From the NCBI GenBank assembly GCA_030512335.1, contig JAULSU010000001.1, positions 1,364,001-1,428,000 on the forward strand: 64,000 bases of DNA, read 5' to 3'. Numbering within the stretch: position 1 is the stretch's first letter; each line of letters opens with the position of its first letter. Below, one piece after another: positions 59,824 through 64,000 of this stretch. Position numbers and translations under genes: made by a program. Under the pieces are notes generated by a model that saw only the letters and a list, made by a program, of their open reading frames with translations, ran no database searches and was not told the origin of the DNA. The stretch comes from Immersiella caudata. Taxonomy: Eukaryota > Ascomycota > Sordariomycetes > Sordariales > Lasiosphaeriaceae.

Positions 59824-62790
59824 CTAGTGATAGGGAATGCAAAAGTCAATCCATGTGCCCAGGTAGTCCAACCGGCCGCCAGAGCGCTCCTCGCGTCTGT
59901 ACAGCCTCTCGAACTCCTCGTAGTTCAGCCTTCCCCACCCACCGCGGGCCTTCGCCTCCTGCTCGGCAAGGTCAATCCGCTTCCACTTGACCAGCGTCGC
60001 GAGCGGTATTGGTGAAGACGTGCCCTCCTTTTTGCTTGCCGTTGCAACACCATTGGCAGTCTGCACCGACTTACCCTTGGATGAGGTAGCTTGAGCCTTG
60101 GGCGTTTCCTGATTGTCCTCCTGCTTCGCCGATGTTGCATCAGACCCTGATGTTGAGTTCGGCCGGAACTGTGGCATAGTCGGGTCGCGGTAGACGTCGT
60201 CCTCCGGAGATGCAACGGACCAATCCGACCCCACCGAGGGGGCTGGTGCCTCTTCCACACTCTTGCCCTTGTCCTTCGGGCCCGCATTCTCCGCCTCCAT
60301 CGCTTCGTCGCCGGCTCGAGCAGATTCGTCAATAGTGTAACCGCTGATAGCAAGAAGCTCTGGCAACGTTGGCTCTTCGTGTGCCTTTTCTGATCCCGCA
60401 GAGGACGGGTCTGGAGCCCACGGATCTCCGCTGGCGGGCGAGTCTAGGGAGTTGAGGTCGATCGATTCAAACAGTGCACAATGCTTCTGCCGCACCTCCT
60501 TTGTCTGCGCCGCCTCCACTGCCATATCTTCCTTGGCCTTGAAGAGCAAATCAAGAATTTCGTTGAACGCTTGTTGCATGACCTGATAGAAGACTTCTTT
60601 GCCGGCATCTCGCTCGGCGTCGGGGATATCCATGCCACCCCATCTTTCTGGGATCACTCTCGATGATGTCGAGCGCTCTGATCTGGTTTCGTAATCGTCT
60701 GCATCCTCAGCGAACCTGACTTTGGAGGACGACCGTGACCGAGTAACGGGTGGGGGAACGCGAGGAGCAGACTTGGAACTCTCAGCTACCCCGTTGAGAC
60801 TTTCCAGGATGTCCTCTTCTTCGTTGAATCCCTCGGGCGCTACTGCACCCTCCTCCTCGTCGAGGTAGAACTGCCGTTTTAGCCAACGATCCAGTAGCTT
60901 CCTTTGGGCGAATGCCTTTGAGCGCCGATGGGAGGACCGCAGTCGACGGTCAAGCCGTAGCGAAGTTCGCGCTTGATCAGTCGCCTCTGCCCGAGCAGCT
61001 TCGTGAGGAGTGGCGTCCGAATCGCGAAGTCGCCGTGATTGGTCCTGTGAGCCGCTGGCCTCGGGCTGGTCTTCTGCTGTACCAGCCACCGCGTTTAGCC
61101 CGCTGATCTGTCCTTGGCCAGAACGATGGCTATTGTCGCCAGAGTCATCCTCAGGCCCCTCACTACTCTCTTCCTGCGCGGGATTCTCATTGAGGACCAC
61201 AAAAAACTCCTGGCCACGCGACTCGCCTATCATGAGCGCGGGCAGTTCGTCGACGCGAGTTGGGGGGTTGAGAAGGGCGTTCAGGTACCGGGGGTCTGTG
61301 ATGTCCCCGGGGGATAGTTGGTTATCTGGGGTGGAGGAAAATAATGTATCGATGACACGAGCGGGCGTGGTGAATAGGCTAGCCAACAATGTCTGACGGT
61401 CTGCCGTATCGAGCCCACCCTCCTTGACGGCGTTGCCGCTTCCATCGGATATTATTACATCTCCTGTGTTGGAGTTGATCACCTTCCCCTCCATAGGGCG
61501 GTTGGGATCAGCGTAAGGGAATCCCCCTTCGCGGCCGAACAGGCTGCTCAGCGGCTGTCTGCTGGTAATCAGCTGTTTGGCTTCGGGTGAGCTCATGACT
61601 TGCTCGTCCAGACCGTCGACCATGTCCCTGTGCATTTGCCGAAACATGACATAGTACGCACGAAAGAGACGAAGGCAGTCCCGGCGATCAACAAAGCCAT
61701 CTCTGTCGACATCGTACCCGTCGAAGACCCTCCGCAGGCGATCTTTTCTCTTGCGGAATGATGTTGCATGAAGAAATTCCGGAAAGCTAACAAGACCGTC
61801 GTTGTTGGTGTCGTAGAAGGAGAAGATGCGGCTCTGCATGAGGTTCGGCGCGGCGCGCATGTTCCCGCTTGAAGGCACGAGGTACTGCTCAAAAGTCTGG
61901 CGATCCATGGCCAGGCACAGATCGTCGGGATCCTCCCTCCACTCCGTGTTGGCCATAAATGTCCATTGCTCCCACAAAGCATCCAGCTCAGGCCGCTCAA
62001 ACCCAGTCTCCTTGGACAACCTTGTGATCAGGTTTTTGGGAAGGTTCCTGACACAGCTCTCTGGGTCGCCGGGGTACCACACAGGCTGCATGTGGCGCGG
62101 GCCGAGCCGGGGGGCGGGAATCTTGATCTTGTAGAAAACGTGTGTCTTGTAATGTAGACCCTGAGATTCGCAGGTTTCGCAGAGGTCAAAGTCGGCGCAA
62201 TTGGCACAGCGATAACGAATGCCGCGAATGGGTGCGATGCCGCACGCGTTGCACTGGCAGCCGCGGTGAACGTATGCGTTCCGGCGAGCATTGTCTTCTG
62301 AGACGCGGAATAGCAAACTGACAATGTTCTGGCCGGTGCGCTGAAAGTTGAGCGGCTCGTTGAACCAGTCATCCTGCATGGGGTGGTCATCGGCGACGGT
62401 CTCGCCATCCGTTACGGGGCGCAACGTGGTATGGTCGAGGCGGTTCTCATCGGCGGGGGGGTCGTCCTGAGAGGTCCAAGAGCCCTCTGACTCTGCGCGT
62501 TCATGATCATGATCGTGGCCGTGGCCGTGATCGTGGTCAAGCTCGTGCTCGTGGTGATGGTGGTGGTGGTGCTGGGTGTCGGGAGCAGAGCCTCTCCGGT
62601 GACGCACAGCATTGCTTCGGCGCAGCGTTCGGGCAGGGTCGTGGAGGGCTTGGGATTCGAGATAAGCCTGGAAGCACGCGTATCCGATCGAAGCGGCGGC
62701 GGCAAACGAAAGCATGGCGATCCCAACCCGCTGGCGGGTCAGGGTCGACGCGGCGGCGTTCGACATGTTGTCCATGCTGGCGGTGCCCAA
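59824..62790 (-). CDS. ZZ zinc-finger and EF-hand protein with membrane anchor
   Basis: Single exon, 988 residues. A hydrophobic helix at about 22-40 (VGIAMLSFAAAASIGYACF) suggests an N-terminal signal anchor. A His/Asp run follows (about 74-96, HHHHHHHEHELDHDHGHGHD), which could bind metal. The ZZ-type zinc finger is about 178-222 (CQCNACGIAPIRGIRYRC, CANCADFDLCETCESQGLH). Two good EF-hand loops are DTNNDGLVSFPE (327-338) and DVDRDGFVDRRD (360-371), so calcium binding is expected. The remaining 550 residues are acidic and largely disordered, with a compact conserved-looking end (about 930-988: VKWKRIDLAEQEAKARGGWG, then RLDYLGTWIDFCIPYH). ZZ plus EF-hand proteins of this layout occur across filamentous ascomycetes; their role is not known to me. 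A second in-frame Met at residue 6 is an alternative start. The gene is divergent from the gene at 63.6 kb. Confidence 0.9.
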   Translation of the reverse strand: MGTASMDNMSNAAASTLTRQRVGIAMLSFAAAASIGYACFQAYLESQALHDPARTLRRSNAVRHRRGSAPDTQHHHHHHHEHELDHDHGHGHDHDHERAESEGSWTSQDDPPADENRLDHTTLRPVTDGETVADDHPMQDDWFNEPLNFQRTGQNIVSLLFRVSEDNARRNAYVHRGCQCNACGIAPIRGIRYRCANCADFDLCETCESQGLHYKTHVFYKIKIPAPRLGPRHMQPVWYPGDPESCVRNLPKNLITRLSKETGFERPELDALWEQWTFMANTEWREDPDDLCLAMDRQTFEQYLVPSSGNMRAAPNLMQSRIFSFYDTNNDGLVSFPEFLHATSFRKRKDRLRRVFDGYDVDRDGFVDRRDCLRLFRAYYVMFRQMHRDMVDGLDEQVMSSPEAKQLITSRQPLSSLFGREGGFPYADPNRPMEGKVINSNTGDVIISDGSGNAVKEGGLDTADRQTLLASLFTTPARVIDTLFSSTPDNQLSPGDITDPRYLNALLNPPTRVDELPALMIGESRGQEFFVVLNENPAQEESSEGPEDDSGDNSHRSGQGQISGLNAVAGTAEDQPEASGSQDQSRRLRDSDATPHEAARAEATDQARTSLRLDRRLRSSHRRSKAFAQRKLLDRWLKRQFYLDEEEGAVAPEGFNEEEDILESLNGVAESSKSAPRVPPPVTRSRSSSKVRFAEDADDYETRSERSTSSRVIPERWGGMDIPDAERDAGKEVFYQVMQQAFNEILDLLFKAKEDMAVEAAQTKEVRQKHCALFESIDLNSLDSPASGDPWAPDPSSAGSEKAHEEPTLPELLAISGYTIDESARAGDEAMEAENAGPKDKGKSVEEAPAPSVGSDWSVASPEDDVYRDPTMPQFRPNSTSGSDATSAKQEDNQETPKAQATSSKGKSVQTANGVATASKKEGTSSPIPLATLVKWKRIDLAEQEAKARGGWGRLNYEEFERLYRREERSGGRLDYLGTWIDFCIPYH

Positions 62791-63573
62791 TTTGGCATCG
62801 TGGTCAGCCGCGTGTCTCTCGCTCTTTGGAGTCGCACCTCTCTGGGGTGCTGTCGCAAGCGAGGCGAACCATCAACTGGAAGCTGTTTGGTCGACGCGCT
62901 GGGGTGATAGCTGATTGCGATCTGGGATTTTAGAGACGTGGTGGAGCTTTTTGCTTCAACTGGCGTCACGCTGCTGGAAATTTTGGATCCCTGTCGCCAA
63001 GTTCCGCTGCGAGCCGCCTCTATGGGTTAACCCTAACCCAGATCCTTGAAATGACCTGTTCCGCTTCGCATGTGCGACCTTTCTCAGCTTTTGAGGTCTA
63101 GACAGGTTTTTACCTCGTTTACCATTGTAAAAAAGGAATCTCTGATAGAGCCAGAGTATATATATATTCTGGGCAACTAGTGGTACCCTATACGTCACAG
63201 TTCGCTCTTTGGTGGAGTAGAGGACGACCACCAGCGATCTCCACACTGTGCATTGTCGATGATATCAAAGACGGCAAGTGCAACCCCTCATCTGCCCACC
63301 TACTTAGCCAACTGCAGCTCATGTAACCACATGCGGTTTGCCTTTGCCGTACCTAGCTAGTCCTACAAGTCTTCGAATGCATGGAAGCGAAAGAAGCCCA
63401 CCAGCTATGTAAGCAGGCGCTTACTTCAGCTCAGCATGGACTATCTTTGTCCCACACTCCTCAGCAGCTCTTCCCATCCCATCCCTTCCCAAATTAAACC
63501 CCAGTGACTATCCCCCTATGGTCTCCCAAGATTGCCCTCGGTATACTCGATTAACACAGTGACCACTTCCACA
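62791..63573. promoter_or_regulatory. Divergent promoter region
   Basis: A 783-bp spacer between the starts of the ZZ/EF-hand gene (-) and the metallo-beta-lactamase-fold gene (+). It holds a telomere-like motif (63024-63040) and a (TA)5 run at 63157-63166 that could act as a TATA region for either direction. Confidence 0.5.
63024..63040. repeat. Telomere-like motif with GGGTTAACCC palindrome
   Basis: GGGTTAACCCTAACCCA combines a 10-bp palindrome with one and a half telomere-type units, 234 bp upstream of the ZZ/EF-hand start codon. It resembles the motif found before the GH47 gene. Confidence 0.5.
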
Positions 63574-64000
63574 ATGAGCCCGTACAACCTCAACGAAACT
63601 GAGTCCCTCCTCGTTTGCGTGGCCTGTGGTACTCAATTCCCGACTTCGGACCGGAACACTCTCAAAACGTGCCTCATATGCGATGACCCACGCCAGTACA
63701 TTCCCCCTCCTCAGCAATCCTTCACAACGCTCGCCGACATCCGTTCAAAGCACAAAAACACATTCACGCCTTTTCCCAACAACCCCTCACTCATATCTAT
63801 CAGTACCACCCCCAAGCTCGCCATTGGCCAGCGTGCCATCCTAGTCAAAACCCCTGCCGGAAATATCCTCTGGGACTGTCTCACCCTGGTCGACGAGGAT
63901 ACAGTTTCTGAGATCAAGGAAAATCACGGCGGACTCCATGGAATCGTGATATCACATCCACACTATTACTCGACTCACGTTGAGTGGGCTGACGCGTTCA
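63574..64000 (+). CDS. Metallo-beta-lactamase-fold protein, N-terminal part
   Basis: The frame is open from the ATG at 63574 to the window edge, giving 142 residues, so the 3' end is missing. Two cysteine pairs near the start (VCVACGTQF at about 15-23 and KTCLICDDP at about 32-40) look like a small zinc ribbon. From about residue 50 the sequence follows the first strands of the MBL fold: SLISISTTPKLAIGQRAILV, TPAGNILWDC (the strand before the active site), then GIVISHPHYYSTHVEWADAF. HPHYYSTH takes the place of the usual HxHxDH metal motif, a variation seen in fungal MBL-fold proteins; the later metal ligands lie outside the window. A hydrolase role is expected from the fold, with substrate unknown. 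ACAATGAG gives an acceptable start context. Confidence 0.83.
   Translation, partial: MSPYNLNETESLLVCVACGTQFPTSDRNTLKTCLICDDPRQYIPPPQQSFTTLADIRSKHKNTFTPFPNNPSLISISTTPKLAIGQRAILVKTPAGNILWDCLTLVDEDTVSEIKENHGGLHGIVISHPHYYSTHVEWADAF

Noticed and set aside
63221..63241. GACCACCAGCGATCTCC, resembling part of fungal 5S rRNA
   Set aside because: Only this short stretch matches; the upstream 5S internal promoter elements are absent.
1..64000. tRNA genes, CRISPR arrays, LTR or IS-type elements
   Set aside because: Scanning by eye found no B-box/cloverleaf, no spaced direct repeats and no transposase or reverse-transcriptase motif. A tRNA or repeat search program could still find degraded copies.

Overview
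The window reads as nuclear DNA of a filamentous ascomycete, most likely a Sordariomycete. Coding sequence is GC-rich. The introns are short (about 50-130 nt) with GTRAGT-type donors and CTAAC/CTGAC branch sites, and the protein families are typical of moulds: Zn2Cys6 regulator, DUF3176 membrane protein, flavohaemoglobin, F-box and ZZ/EF-hand proteins. I see no rRNA, tRNA, CRISPR array or intact transposon. Thirteen genes are supported, all but one of them complete. Gene density is low (about one gene per 5 kb), and much of the window is non-coding.

Layout: 2.9-3.9 kb adenine phosphoribosyltransferase (+). 4.6-8.0 kb EDEM/Mnl1-like GH47 protein with a C-terminal PA domain (-). 11.0-12.9 kb tryptophan-rich Myb-like nuclear protein (-). 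12.9-25.6 kb gene desert, which is the upstream flank of that regulator. 25.6-28.1 kb Zn2Cys6 transcription factor (-) with a 19-nt last exon and a G-quadruplex-type block just upstream. 31.3-31.9 kb small protein with a Src-like N-myristoylation start (+), convergent with 32.1-33.1 kb mitochondrial-type SDR (-). 36.5-37.7 kb flavohaemoglobin (+). 38.6-40.3 kb unknown protein (+). 42.5-44.6 kb secreted/membrane VWA protein (+). 45.6-46.9 kb secreted Ser/Thr-rich protein (+). 50.7-52.3 kb F-box protein with a cysteine-rich tail completed by splicing (-). 57.3-59.5 kb DUF3176-type membrane protein with an in-frame amber codon (-). 59.8-62.8 kb ZZ/EF-hand protein (-). 63.6 kb to the window edge, N-terminal part of a metallo-beta-lactamase-fold protein (+).

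The genes do not form an obvious pathway cluster. They cover purine salvage, ER quality control, nitric oxide detoxification, carbonyl/polyol redox chemistry, transcription control and the cell surface. The most useful points concern gene structure: splice junctions that change the protein (F-box, VWA, Zn2Cys6, Ser/Thr-rich genes), a probable broken DUF3176 gene, and strong G/C-strand asymmetries. I found no convincing new multi-gene system. All exon boundaries were worked out by eye from splice signals, reading-frame continuity and family expectations, and none has been confirmed with transcripts.
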